A stretch of DNA of 64,000 nucleotides from Lachnospiraceae bacterium (GCA_017623295.1 JAGAPK010000006.1:1-64000); one strand, 5' to 3'. Shown: positions 35,075-44,434, numbered from the stretch's first letter. Translations and numbers: made by a program. Notes: generated from the sequence alone by a model not told the origin.

Positions 35075-37990
35075 ATGGGAAAAAAGATTAGAAAAGCAAT
35101 AGGTGCTCTGTTGACAGCATTAGCGATTGCTGTTACACAGATACCAGTATCAGATGTGGAGGCGGTAGAAACCGCTTCCGCATCTGATTTTAAAATGGAT
35201 GGAACAACATTAGTGAAATATAACGGCACGGCAGAGAACGTGTCTATTTCTAATTCCGTTAAAAAAATTGAAGCAGAAGCTTTTGCTGATAATGATACGA
35301 TTAAGACTGTTATGATTGGAAGCAGTGTGGAAATAATTGGCACAAGTGCTTTCGAAGGCTGTGACCAGTTAGAGAAAGTAATCATTCCTAATTCAGTTGA
35401 AACGATTGAACAGGCTGCTTTTGCGGGGTGTCCTTCTTTGAATACGGTAGAAATCGGAACAGGCTTGGAAACACTAGGGAATGGTGTTTTTGCTGGAGAT
35501 ATCAGTCTTGCTGATGTAAAGTTTGATAGCAGCAATCCGAAGTTTACTTGTGATGATGGCGCTATTTATAATAAGAATGGCAGAGATACATTATATACTT
35601 TACTTGCCGGAAGAAAAAGTGAAAATTATATCATGCCGTCTACGGTAGAGAATGTACAGCCTTATGCATTCTGGGGTGATAAGAATTTGCAAAAGGTTTC
35701 TATCAGTAGTAATGTGTCTGAGATAACAGATTATATGTTTTCTAACTGTGCGAATCTGACAGATGTACAGATTCCATATTCAGTGAAGAATATTGATGTG
35801 AAGGCATTTGAAGATTGTATCAGACTTCGCAAAATTACAATTCCGCCATCGGTAAAAACAATACATAGTACCGCATTTGATGGTTGTACAAAACTTGAAA
35901 TCAAAGCAGAAGAAGGAAGTGCAGCGAAGACTTATGCAGATAATCTTGTATTAGAAGATATTGATGTGGCGGAGTACGAAGATACATCGGCAGAAACAAT
36001 GGATACTGATGTAGCAGTAGACAATGATGAGGAAGGCATGATAACAGAAGAGGAAGAAGAACCTTTTGATTATTATCATGAAGTAACTCATATCAATCCG
36101 CTTGAGTCAGAGGAAGATACTTCTGTAAAAGGAAAAACAAAAATAATAGGTAATCAGGCATTTGTATTTATTGATAATTCCAATGCTACCGTGAATTCCG
36201 GAAATCCGGAAGATAATGTAGAAGAAACAGAAGATGATGGAACAGAGAAAATTGCGAGTATCGTAGGTAATACAGAGAAAAAAGGTACTCTTTTCCCGAA
36301 ATATACCATTGTAGATGAAACAATTGTTGCCAATCAGGCATATTATGGAGATGAAAGAGAAGACATTGAAATACCGGATACGATTACGGAAATCGGTGAT
36401 TTCGCTTTTGCACGTTCTGGAATCAGAACAATGCATTTGCCGGAAGGTGTTACAAAGATTGGTTATGCTGCTTTTTATCATTGTGATAATCTGGTTGATG
36501 TAGTTATTCCGGAAACAATAACAGAAATCGAACCTTCCGCATTTGAGAAGAGTGCATGGCTTGAAAACTGGAAAGCGAATGGAAGTGGTGAATTTCTGAT
36601 TGTTGGTGATGGTATTTTACTGGCATATCGCGGAAGCAACAGTATTATTACAATTCCGGATAACGTGAAGCAAATTGGACCGGGTGCTTTTGCAGACCAT
36701 ATCGGTATTACGAAAGTAGTATTGTCCGATAGTGTAGAGATTATTGGTGAAGGTGCTTTTGCAGGTTGTAGCAATCTGAAAACGCTGGAAGGCGGTAATA
36801 GCGTTAAACAGATTGAGGACAGAGCTTTTGAAGGCTGTCCGATGCAGAATATTAAAATTTTATCTTCCGTAGAGGAAATTGGTCTTCGTGCTTTTGATGT
36901 AACGGATTCGGTTGCTTCTGAAAGTGATAATGTGGTTATTTTTAAAGGAGATACGTTACCGACATTATCTTATGAAGAAACATCTACCAAATTGTATAAT
37001 GATGATTACAGAGATTTGGCATTTGCAGGAGTTGATATTGCAGTAGTGCCACAGAACATGACGAATTTTGATGACACTGTTCTGGATGAAGATTTATCTG
37101 GTTTTAAAGGATTGATTTGCAGTATTGATATGCGTACACCGGAAGGTTCAGAAGAGGAAGAATCTTATCTGAAGATTAAGAAGATTCAGACAGATGGAGT
37201 ATCTTTAGTGCATTATCCGGATGAGGTTAATATTGGCGGCAAGATGTATCCGATTGATAAGGTTAATATTCCGAAAGAAGATGCAGATGCTTCGGATACT
37301 AGCGATGTAGCTGAAAGTAATAATACGGATGAGACCAGTGATACAACTGTAATGAATGAGTCTTCGGGTGGACAGAATATCATTGTTCGAATCAGTAGCA
37401 AGTCGATTCAGGATGATGGAACAGCCAGTGCGATTATGGATGGAGCAGAAGATAGTTATATCCTTAAGATTGTAGACAGCGATAGCGCAGCTAAGGAAAT
37501 CAAAGAAACATATCAGATTTACTATGGTGATGCGATTCCATCTAATTTGAAGGCTTTTGATATTACTTTGCAGGAAACAAATACAGCCATTCCGATTACC
37601 GGACTTGGAAGACAGGAAATGGAAATTACAATCCCGATGCCGGAAGGCATAGGAGAAGAGAACCTTCATGTAGTATGTCTGGATGAAAATGGTCAGTTGG
37701 AAGAGGTTGAAAGCAGAATTTCTTCTGTAAATGGTACAGATTGTATTATTTTCAAAGCAAACCATTTTTCGTACTATGGTGTATATAATTATCTCTCCGG
37801 TAATATAGCAAAGGTAAGTAATGGACAAGCAATCTTTACTTCCTTATCTGGTGAAAAGGATGATTCACCAAATACCGGCGATAACAGTATTCATCCGAAG
37901 TGGTTCTTAGGAGCCGGACTTCTTTTCACAGGACTTGCATTGTTCTTCTATAATGGGAAAAAACGGACAGTGCGTGTTAAGAAAGCATAG
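35075..37990 (+). CDS. Second BspA-type leucine-rich-repeat surface protein, sortase-anchored
   Basis: 971 residues from ATG 35075 (GGGAGA 7 nt upstream); a longer in-frame start inside the preceding gene would bury the signal peptide and was rejected. Signal peptide 'MGKKIRKAIGALLTALAIAV'. LRR_5 repeats at about 40-290 and 455-620 ('KTVMIGSSVEIIGTSAFEGC', 'TSAFEGC'-type units), separated by an acidic Asp/Glu-rich linker. A C-terminal domain (about 765-910) resembles that of the upstream protein ('HFSYYGVYNYLSG' here, 'HFSPYTVYVDTG' there). The sorting signal SPNTG is at 931-935, followed by 'IHPKWFLGAGLLFTGLALFF' and a basic tail. It lies 19 nt after the first surface-protein gene, in one operon with it. 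Probably a paralogue of it. Confidence 0.92.
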   Translation: MGKKIRKAIGALLTALAIAVTQIPVSDVEAVETASASDFKMDGTTLVKYNGTAENVSISNSVKKIEAEAFADNDTIKTVMIGSSVEIIGTSAFEGCDQLEKVIIPNSVETIEQAAFAGCPSLNTVEIGTGLETLGNGVFAGDISLADVKFDSSNPKFTCDDGAIYNKNGRDTLYTLLAGRKSENYIMPSTVENVQPYAFWGDKNLQKVSISSNVSEITDYMFSNCANLTDVQIPYSVKNIDVKAFEDCIRLRKITIPPSVKTIHSTAFDGCTKLEIKAEEGSAAKTYADNLVLEDIDVAEYEDTSAETMDTDVAVDNDEEGMITEEEEEPFDYYHEVTHINPLESEEDTSVKGKTKIIGNQAFVFIDNSNATVNSGNPEDNVEETEDDGTEKIASIVGNTEKKGTLFPKYTIVDETIVANQAYYGDEREDIEIPDTITEIGDFAFARSGIRTMHLPEGVTKIGYAAFYHCDNLVDVVIPETITEIEPSAFEKSAWLENWKANGSGEFLIVGDGILLAYRGSNSIITIPDNVKQIGPGAFADHIGITKVVLSDSVEIIGEGAFAGCSNLKTLEGGNSVKQIEDRAFEGCPMQNIKILSSVEEIGLRAFDVTDSVASESDNVVIFKGDTLPTLSYEETSTKLYNDDYRDLAFAGVDIAVVPQNMTNFDDTVLDEDLSGFKGLICSIDMRTPEGSEEEESYLKIKKIQTDGVSLVHYPDEVNIGGKMYPIDKVNIPKEDADASDTSDVAESNNTDETSDTTVMNESSGGQNIIVRISSKSIQDDGTASAIMDGAEDSYILKIVDSDSAAKEIKETYQIYYGDAIPSNLKAFDITLQETNTAIPITGLGRQEMEITIPMPEGIGEENLHVVCLDENGQLEEVESRISSVNGTDCIIFKANHFSYYGVYNYLSGNIAKVSNGQAIFTSLSGEKDDSPNTGDNSIHPKWFLGAGLLFTGLALFFYNGKKRTVRVKKA

Positions 37991-38016
37991 ACAATAAAAT
38001 AATAGTAACCACAAGC

Positions 38017-38058
38017 AAACTCCCGGCATAAAATAAGGAAAAAGCCGGGAGTTTTTTC
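38017..38058 (+). terminator. Rho-independent terminator abutting the S8 protease start codon
   Basis: AAACTCCCGGC (38017-38027) pairs with GCCGGGAGTTT (38044-38054), then T and CT lead directly into the ATG at 38060. The 3' arm contains GGGAG, the only plausible ribosome binding site for the next gene. Confidence 0.85.
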
Positions 38059-38059
38059 T

Positions 38060-38950
38060 ATGTATCGTGTTCGAAAACAACTTGGCTGCAGTGATATGCT
38101 ACAGCAGACGTGCAAAGGCAGCCCGGTGACAGTAGCAGTATTAGATACCGGAATCTATCCACATCCGGATTTTATGGGACGAATTGTAGCTTTTCAAGAT
38201 TTTGTGAATCAGAAAAGTATGATATATGACGACAGCGGACATGGGACACATGTTGCAGGATGCATTGGTGGAAGTGGTTTGTCGTCTGGTGGAAAATATA
38301 GAGGAATTGCGCCGCAGAGTTTGCTATGTGTGGGAAAAGTATTGGATCGCGAAGGGGATGGTTCTATTGAAAATATGTATCATGGTTTGCTGTGGATTAT
38401 GCAGAATCGGTTGAAGTATCGCATTCGTGTTTTAAATATTTCGGTTGGAATTGGGCAGAACGGAGAACAGAAAAAGTTAGAAGAGGTAGCTGGACTGTTG
38501 GAAGCTGTATGGGATGCTGGAATTGTTGTTGTCTGTGCAGCTGGAAATGCCGGACCGAGTAACGGAACAATTTCACCGCTTGGTAAAAGTCGAAAAGTCA
38601 TTACCGTAGGCTGTCATGAAGGTGGCTATTTTGGAAAAAGAAATGATTTGTGCGAGAATTATTCCGGAAGAGGAGATGTGGATGAGCCAATACGTAAGCC
38701 GGATATTGTCGCACCGGGCACCGATATTATGTCTTGCAGTAACAAAGGAAATTCTTATGTGAAAAAGAGTGGTACGTCTATGGCAACGCCGATTGTATCA
38801 GGCGCAGTGGCATTACTTTTGCAAAAATATCCTTATTTAAATAATGAGCAGGTAAAGAGGAAAATGGTGTACAGTGCAAAAGATTTAGGTGATGTCTGGA
38901 ACAAGCAAGGGTGGGGAATGCTTGACATTGAAAAATTATTGGAATATTGA
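38060..38950 (+). CDS. Subtilisin-like serine peptidase (S8), apparently intracellular
   Basis: 296 residues without signal peptide or propeptide. The catalytic triad is D29 ('VAVLDTGI'), H61 ('DSGHGTHVAG') and S240 ('SGTSMATPIVSGAVALL'), with the oxyanion-hole Asn in 'CAAGNAGPSNG'. The layout fits cytosolic subtilases of Firmicutes such as the intracellular serine proteases. It lies directly after the surface-protein operon but behind its terminator. GGGAG in the terminator's 3' arm, 8 nt before the ATG, would be the ribosome binding site, so translation may depend on whether the hairpin forms. Role unknown; general protein turnover is the conservative reading. Confidence 0.9.
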   Translation: MYRVRKQLGCSDMLQQTCKGSPVTVAVLDTGIYPHPDFMGRIVAFQDFVNQKSMIYDDSGHGTHVAGCIGGSGLSSGGKYRGIAPQSLLCVGKVLDREGDGSIENMYHGLLWIMQNRLKYRIRVLNISVGIGQNGEQKKLEEVAGLLEAVWDAGIVVVCAAGNAGPSNGTISPLGKSRKVITVGCHEGGYFGKRNDLCENYSGRGDVDEPIRKPDIVAPGTDIMSCSNKGNSYVKKSGTSMATPIVSGAVALLLQKYPYLNNEQVKRKMVYSAKDLGDVWNKQGWGMLDIEKLLEY

Positions 38951-38952
38951 TA

Positions 38953-38986
38953 TTGACATAAATGGTATGATTGTATACAATTATAC
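38953..38986 (+). promoter_or_regulatory. Promoter and GntR-type operator of the citrate synthase operon
   Basis: Consensus TTGACA (38953-38958), a 17-bp spacer and TACAAT (38976-38981). The perfect palindrome ATTGTATACAAT (38970-38981) covers the -10 box. With its flanks it extends to a 22-bp palindrome at 38965-38986 with a single mismatched pair. The core fits the T-N-G-T-N-N-A-C-N-A pattern of FadR-subfamily GntR regulators, one of which is the second gene of this operon. Autorepression by that protein is inferred. Confidence 0.7.
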
Positions 38987-39010
38987 GAGATAGGTTGGGA
39001 GGAGATACTC

Positions 39011-40423
39011 ATGAGTGATGAAAGAACTTTTTTGAATCGTCCGGTAACAATGAACGAAAAGAACAATTTGTTGGAAATTGAAGAACATATGTATATTTTG
39101 GATGATGTACCAAAGCCAAATGTATTCAGAAATATGTTCCCATATTCAGAAATACCGAAGATTCCTTTTAATGATAGAACGGTACCGCACAATATGCCGA
39201 AGGATATCTGGATTACAGATACAACTTTCCGTGATGGACAGCAGTCCAGAGCACCTTACACAACAGAGCAGATTGTGACAATTTATGATTATCTGCATAA
39301 ATTAGGTGGTCCGAATGGTATGATTCGTGCCAGCGAATTTTTCTTATATAGTAAGAAAGATAGAGATGCAGTTTATAAATGTATGGAACGTGGTTATCAG
39401 TTCCCGGAGATTACGAGCTGGATTCGTGCCAGCAAGGAGGATTTCAAACTGGTAAAAGATATCGGTATGAAAGAAACCGGTATATTAGTAAGTTGTTCTG
39501 ACTACCATATTTTCTTGAAATTGAAAATGACAAGAAGACAGGCAATGGATCATTATTTAAGTGTTATTCGTGATTGTCTGGAAGAGGGAATCAGCCCAAG
39601 ATGTCATTTGGAAGATATTACAAGAGCGGATATTTATGGTTATGTAGTTCCGTTTTGTATGGAATTAATGAAATTAATGGAAGAATATAAGATTCCGATT
39701 AAGATTAGAGCATGCGATACGATGGGGTATGGCGTTAATTACCCTGGTGCCGTTATACCTAGAAGCGTTCAGGGTATTATTTATGCCCTTCATACGCATG
39801 CAGGTGTGCCACATTCCTTAATAGAGTGGCATGGACACAATGATTTCTATAAGGCAGTATCCAATTCTACAACAGCATGGATTTATGGTTGTGCCGGTGT
39901 TAATACATCTTTGTTTGGTATTGGTGAGAGAACCGGTAATACACCACTGGAAGCTATGGTATTTGAGTATGCGCAGTTAAAAGGTGATTTGAATGGCATG
40001 GATACAACTGTCATTACTGAACTTGCTGAATACTATGAGAAGGAAATCGGCTATGAGATTCCGCCAAGAACTCCTTTTGTCGGAAAGAATTTTAATGTAA
40101 CAAGAGCCGGTATTCATGCGGATGGACTGTTGAAAAACGAAGAAATTTACAATATTTTTGATACGGATAAATTCCTGAACAGACCAGTACTTTGTGCAGT
40201 TTCCAATACTTCAGGACTGGCAGGTATTGCACACTGGATTAATACATATTACAAACTCAGTGAAAAAGATGCGGTGGACAAGAACTGTGAACTTGTAAAA
40301 GAACTCAAAGTCTGGGTAGACGAAGAATATGCTGCAGGACGTGTTACTGTATTAACGGATGAAGAACTGGTTGAACAGATTGAGAAAACCTGTGAAAAAC
40401 TCAATATTACCCTAAGAAAATAA
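39011..40423 (+). CDS. Re-type citrate synthase (isopropylmalate/homocitrate synthase-like)
   Basis: 470 residues with an HMGL-like TIM barrel. The metal-binding and substrate motif 'ITDTTFRDGQQSRAPYT' (about 68-84) and 'EWHGHNDFYKAVSN' are those of the isopropylmalate/homocitrate synthase superfamily. The flanking sequence, the long N-terminal segment (about 65 residues before the barrel) and the co-transcribed isocitrate dehydrogenase point to the anaerobic Re-citrate synthase described in Clostridium kluyveri, not to LeuA. It condenses acetyl-CoA and oxaloacetate to citrate with Re stereochemistry and needs a divalent metal. AGGAGATACTC sits just upstream of the ATG. A leuA-like or homocitrate synthase function is the alternative. 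Confidence 0.78.
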   Translation: MSDERTFLNRPVTMNEKNNLLEIEEHMYILDDVPKPNVFRNMFPYSEIPKIPFNDRTVPHNMPKDIWITDTTFRDGQQSRAPYTTEQIVTIYDYLHKLGGPNGMIRASEFFLYSKKDRDAVYKCMERGYQFPEITSWIRASKEDFKLVKDIGMKETGILVSCSDYHIFLKLKMTRRQAMDHYLSVIRDCLEEGISPRCHLEDITRADIYGYVVPFCMELMKLMEEYKIPIKIRACDTMGYGVNYPGAVIPRSVQGIIYALHTHAGVPHSLIEWHGHNDFYKAVSNSTTAWIYGCAGVNTSLFGIGERTGNTPLEAMVFEYAQLKGDLNGMDTTVITELAEYYEKEIGYEIPPRTPFVGKNFNVTRAGIHADGLLKNEEIYNIFDTDKFLNRPVLCAVSNTSGLAGIAHWINTYYKLSEKDAVDKNCELVKELKVWVDEEYAAGRVTVLTDEELVEQIEKTCEKLNITLRK

Positions 40424-40472
40424 GTGAAATAAAGGGGAATAGAGCGATAAGGGAAACGGAAAGGCATTTGAA

Positions 40473-41174
40473 ATGAACAATTATGATATCAAGCATACGG
40501 TGAATGACAAATATTCTTTGCGTGGCAGAGTCTTTCAAAAAATTCGGGAAGATATTCTGAGTGGAAAATACAAAGAAAATGAAGAGTTGAAAGAGGTTGC
40601 CATTGGAGAGGAACTTGGTGTCAGCCGAACACCGGTAAGAGAAGCTTTCAGACAGCTTGAACTGGAAGGTCTGATTCAGATTATTCCGAATAAGGGAGCT
40701 TATGTAACCGGTATTACAGCAAAGGATGTAAAAGATATTTATATGATTCGTTCTTTGTTAGAAGGTCTTTGTGCAAGAATGGCAACGGAGAAAATTACGA
40801 AAGAACAGATGGAAGAAATGGAAGAAAATATCTATCTGGCAGAGTTCCATGCGGGCAAAGGCCATATGGACCAGATGGCGGAGTTGGATAACCGCTTTCA
40901 TGACATTTTATATGAAGCCTGTGATTCCAAGATGTTAGAACATTTGTTAAAAGATTTTCATCAATATGTACTTCGTGTCAGACAGAAAACACTTGCGACT
41001 AATAGCAGAGGAAACGCCTCTAATAATGAGCATAAACAGATTATGGAAGCGATTAAGGCAAAAGATGCAGACCGTGCAGAAAAGCTTGCCAATCAGCATA
41101 TGATAAATGCATATGACAATATGGTAAAAAATGGTTTATATGAAATTTATGGTGATGCATCATCAGAAGAATAA
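40473..41174 (+). CDS. GntR-family transcriptional regulator with FCD domain
   Basis: 233 residues. Winged HTH at about 14-80 with the GntR signature 'LGVSRTPVREAFRQLELEGL', then an all-helical FCD ligand-binding domain (about 90-225), usually with a metal site (Asp/His residues around 'ELDNRFHDILYEAC' and 'EHKQIMEAI'). It sits between citrate synthase and isocitrate dehydrogenase with about 50-nt gaps. It probably senses a carboxylate such as citrate or 2-oxoglutarate and binds the palindrome at 38965-38986; both are inferences. Confidence 0.92.
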   Translation: MNNYDIKHTVNDKYSLRGRVFQKIREDILSGKYKENEELKEVAIGEELGVSRTPVREAFRQLELEGLIQIIPNKGAYVTGITAKDVKDIYMIRSLLEGLCARMATEKITKEQMEEMEENIYLAEFHAGKGHMDQMAELDNRFHDILYEACDSKMLEHLLKDFHQYVLRVRQKTLATNSRGNASNNEHKQIMEAIKAKDADRAEKLANQHMINAYDNMVKNGLYEIYGDASSEE

Positions 41175-41225
41175 GAAGTAGAAAAATAAGAATAGGAATA
41201 AGAAATCAAAGGAGACAGACTAATT

Positions 41226-42431
41226 ATGGACAAAATTAAAATGACAACGCCATTAGTCGAGATGGACGGAGATGAAATGACAAGAATTCTTTGGAAAATG
41301 ATTAAAGATGAATTGTTATTGCCTTATATTGATTTAAAGACAGAGTATTATGATTTGGGATTAGAGCATCGTAATGAAACAAACGATCAGGTTACGGTTG
41401 ATTCTGCAGAAGCTACCAAGAAATACGGTGTTGCTGTTAAATGCGCAACCATTACACCGAATGCAGCCAGAATGACAGAATACAATCTGAAAGAAATGTG
41501 GAAGAGTCCCAATGGTATGATTCGTGCAGCTTTGGATGGAACTGTATTCCGTGCGCCGATTATTATAAAAGGTATTGAACCTTGTGTGAAAAACTGGGAA
41601 AAACCAATTACATTAGCTCGTCATGCTTATGGTGATGTATATAAGAATACAGAAATCAAAGTACCGGGTCCCGGAAAGGCAGAATTGGTTTTCACCGCAG
41701 AAGACGGAACAGAAATCAGAGAAACAATACATAATTTTACTGGAGCAGGTATTTTACAGGGTATTCATAATACAGACAAATCCATTACAAGCTTTGCAAA
41801 AGCATGTTTTAACTATGCACTGGATACAAAGCAGGATTTGTGGTTTGCTACAAAAGATACGATTTCCAAGAAATATGACCATAATTTCAAAGACATTTTC
41901 CAGGAAATCTATGAGAATGAATATGCGAAGAAATTCGAAGAAGCGGGAATTGAGTATTTCTATACATTGATTGATGATGCGGTTGCCCGTGTTATGAAAG
42001 CCAAAGGTGGTTTTATCTGGGCTTGTAAGAACTATGATGGAGATGTTATGAGTGATATGGTATCCTCCGCATTTGGTTCTCTTGCTATGATGACTTCTGT
42101 ACTCGTTTCTCCATCCGGTGTTTACGAATACGAAGCAGCACACGGAACGGTTCAGAGACATTACTATAAACATCTGAAAGGTGAAGAAACATCCACAAAC
42201 TCCGTAGCAACTATTTTTGCATGGACAGGTGCACTCAGAAAGCGTGGAGAATTAGATGGAAACAAGGATTTGATGGCGTTTGCAGATAAATTAGAGAAGG
42301 CAACCATTAAGACCATTGAAGACGGAAAAATGACGAAAGACTTAGCGTTGATTACGTCTTTGAAAGATGTAACTGTATTAAACAGCGAGAACTTTATCAA
42401 AGCAATCCGCGAAACATTCGAAACACTCTAA
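41226..42431 (+). CDS. icd: NADP-dependent isocitrate dehydrogenase (type II)
   Basis: 401 residues, close to the eukaryotic-like dimeric NADP-ICDH group: '[20 protein letters not shown]' at the N-terminus, '[17 protein letters not shown]' (isocitrate-binding), '[26 protein letters not shown]' region binding Mn/Mg via Asp, and '[14 protein letters not shown]' for NADP. Oxidative decarboxylation of isocitrate to 2-oxoglutarate, supplying glutamate synthesis in an incomplete TCA cycle. AAGGAGACAG lies before the ATG. Aconitase is not in the window. A terminator follows. Confidence 0.96.
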   Translation: MDKIKMTTPLVEMDGDEMTRILWKMIKDELLLPYIDLKTEYYDLGLEHRNETNDQVTVDSAEATKKYGVAVKCATITPNAARMTEYNLKEMWKSPNGMIRAALDGTVFRAPIIIKGIEPCVKNWEKPITLARHAYGDVYKNTEIKVPGPGKAELVFTAEDGTEIRETIHNFTGAGILQGIHNTDKSITSFAKACFNYALDTKQDLWFATKDTISKKYDHNFKDIFQEIYENEYAKKFEEAGIEYFYTLIDDAVARVMKAKGGFIWACKNYDGDVMSDMVSSAFGSLAMMTSVLVSPSGVYEYEAAHGTVQRHYYKHLKGEETSTNSVATIFAWTGALRKRGELDGNKDLMAFADKLEKATIKTIEDGKMTKDLALITSLKDVTVLNSENFIKAIRETFETL

Positions 42432-42440
42432 AATGAAATG

Positions 42441-42480
42441 AATGAGCATAAACAACAAAATGTTTATGCTCATTCTTATT
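42441..42480. terminator. Bidirectional terminator between icd and the ABC-F gene
   Basis: A perfect 13-bp stem AATGAGCATAAAC / GTTTATGCTCATT (42441-42453, 42462-42474) with an 8-nt loop. A T-rich tail lies on the + strand and a less clear one on the - strand; the two flanking genes are convergent. Confidence 0.82.
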
Positions 42481-42481
42481 C

Positions 42482-44434
42482 TTACTCTGAGAGATTTTCC
42501 CATTTCTCGTATAAAGTTTCTAATTCGGTTTCATTGGCTTCTTTTTCTTTGTTCAGTTCCTGTAATTTTGCAACGTTTGTACAAATATCAGGGGAGGCCA
42601 TGAGTTCGTCGATTTCGGCATTTCTGGTTTCTAATTGCTCAATACGTTCTTCGCATTTCTTTAAATCATTTTCTTTTTTACGTTTCGCAGCCTGTTGTTC
42701 TTTCTGACTTTTCCAGTCTTGTTTCGTTTCGGATTCAATATGTGAAGATGCACCAGAACCAGTAGGATTACCACTAGTGTTTCCGCCAGCAGTGGTATTG
42801 CCGGACTCTGCAAGAATTCGTGCAAGCTGTTCGTCTTTTTTCTCCAGATAATATTCATAATTACCAAGATAACCGGTCAGTGTTTTGTGGTTTAAATCCA
42901 GAATTCTGGTGGCTGTTTTGTTGATGAAATAACGGTCATGGGAAACATAAAGTACGGTTCCGGTATAGCCGTTAATAGCATCCTCCAGAATTTCTTTGGA
43001 CATAATATCCAAGTGGTTGGTAGGCTCATCCAGAATCAGGAAATTGGATTCGGATAACATGAGCTTGGCAAGTGATACACGACCGCGCTCACCACCACTT
43101 AAGGATTTTATCTGTTTGAATACATCTTCGCCGGTGAAAAGAAAAGCGGCGAGAGTGTTGCGGATTTCTGTATTTGTCAGAGTAGGATAATCGTCAGAAA
43201 TCTCTTCAAACAAGGTTTTCTCAGGATGCAGAACATGATGTTCCTGATCGTAATAGCCAATTTGCACATTGGAACCCAAACGAATGATACCCGCATCTGG
43301 TGGTAACAGTTCATTAATCATTTTTAAAATCGTTGTTTTGCCCGTTCCGTTATCTCCGATAATCGCAACATGCTCACCGCGCTTGATATCGAAAGAGAGA
43401 TTTTCAAACAGGTTCAGTTCACCGAAAGATTTCGCAAGATGTTCTACATGAATGACATCATTTCCGCTGATAACCTTCGGTTCCAAGTGTAAGTGCATAT
43501 CAGAACGAACCTCAGTCGGTTTTTCTAATACTTCGATTTTATTTAACATCTTTTCACGGCTTTCAGCGCGTTTGATGGATTTTTCACGGTTGAAGGATTT
43601 TAATTTTTCAATGACTTCTTCCTGATGCTTAATTTCACGTTGCTGGTTCATATAAGCATTGTACTGTGCCACACGAAGCTGTTCTTTTTTGGCGGCATAG
43701 TCAGAATAGTTACCGGAGAAAACTGTTGCTTTGGTATTATCGATTTCAATGACTTTGTTGGAAATGCGGTCAAGGAAATAACGGTCATGGGATACGATAA
43801 TAACAGCACCTTTGTAATTTAACAGATAAGTTTCCAACCAGGTAATCGAAGACATGTCTAAGTGGTTGGTAGGCTCATCCAGAATAATCAGATTTGGTTT
43901 TAACAACAGAAGCTTACCAAGTGCCACGCGGGTCTTCTGACCGCCGGAGAGAGTAGAAATGGATTTACTAAATTCACTTTCGTCAAAACCAAGTCCTTTT
44001 AATACACCGGTAAGTTCACTTTTATAGGCATAACCATTTGCAGCTTCAAAGGCGTGTGTCAGATTGGAATAGGTTTCCATTAACTGAGACAATTTTTCTT
44101 CAGAAGCAGTTTTCATTTGTAATTCAGCAGAACGGATTTTGCGCTCTAAATCAATAATGTCCTGTTTCACAGACAGAAGTTCATCATAGATAGTATTTTC
44201 ACTGGAAACTGCCTGATGCTGTGATAAATAACCTACCGTTTTATCCTTGGAGAGTGTAACGATGCCGTCATCGGCAGAAAGCTCACCCATAATAATACGA
44301 AGCAGTGTTGTTTTGCCGGCACCATTGATACCAACAATAGCAGCTTTGTCGTAATCTTCAATATGAAAAGATACATTTTGCAAAACAGGTACTTCATTAA
44401 AAGATTTATGTATATTGCTGACAGATAATATCAT
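42482..44434 (-). CDS. ABC-F family ribosome-associated ATPase
   Basis: 650 residues, two ABC domains in one chain and no membrane helices, which is the ABC-F layout. First Walker A 'GINGAGKTTLLR' with signature 'LSGGQKTRVALG'; second Walker A 'GDNGTGKTTILK' with 'LSGGERGRVSLA'. The inter-domain linker (about 240-325) is the helical arm that reaches the ribosome. A Gly/Ser/Thr-rich spacer ('GNTTAGGNTSGNPTGSGASS') leads to a C-terminal coiled coil as in YdiF/Uup-type members. Probably a housekeeping translation factor that resolves stalled ribosomes, although some relatives confer antibiotic resistance. Start chosen by the AAGGAG on the - strand. Confidence 0.92.
   Translation of the reverse strand: MILSVSNIHKSFNEVPVLQNVSFHIEDYDKAAIVGINGAGKTTLLRIIMGELSADDGIVTLSKDKTVGYLSQHQAVSSENTIYDELLSVKQDIIDLERKIRSAELQMKTASEEKLSQLMETYSNLTHAFEAANGYAYKSELTGVLKGLGFDESEFSKSISTLSGGQKTRVALGKLLLLKPNLIILDEPTNHLDMSSITWLETYLLNYKGAVIIVSHDRYFLDRISNKVIEIDNTKATVFSGNYSDYAAKKEQLRVAQYNAYMNQQREIKHQEEVIEKLKSFNREKSIKRAESREKMLNKIEVLEKPTEVRSDMHLHLEPKVISGNDVIHVEHLAKSFGELNLFENLSFDIKRGEHVAIIGDNGTGKTTILKMINELLPPDAGIIRLGSNVQIGYYDQEHHVLHPEKTLFEEISDDYPTLTNTEIRNTLAAFLFTGEDVFKQIKSLSGGERGRVSLAKLMLSESNFLILDEPTNHLDIMSKEILEDAINGYTGTVLYVSHDRYFINKTATRILDLNHKTLTGYLGNYEYYLEKKDEQLARILAESGNTTAGGNTSGNPTGSGASSHIESETKQDWKSQKEQQAAKRKKENDLKKCEERIEQLETRNAEIDELMASPDICTNVAKLQELNKEKEANETELETLYEKWENLSE

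Noticed and set aside
37205-37828. 207-codon open frame antisense to the second surface protein
   Set aside because: Hydrophobic, Ile/Cys-rich shadow of acidic coding sequence; no start signals or family match.
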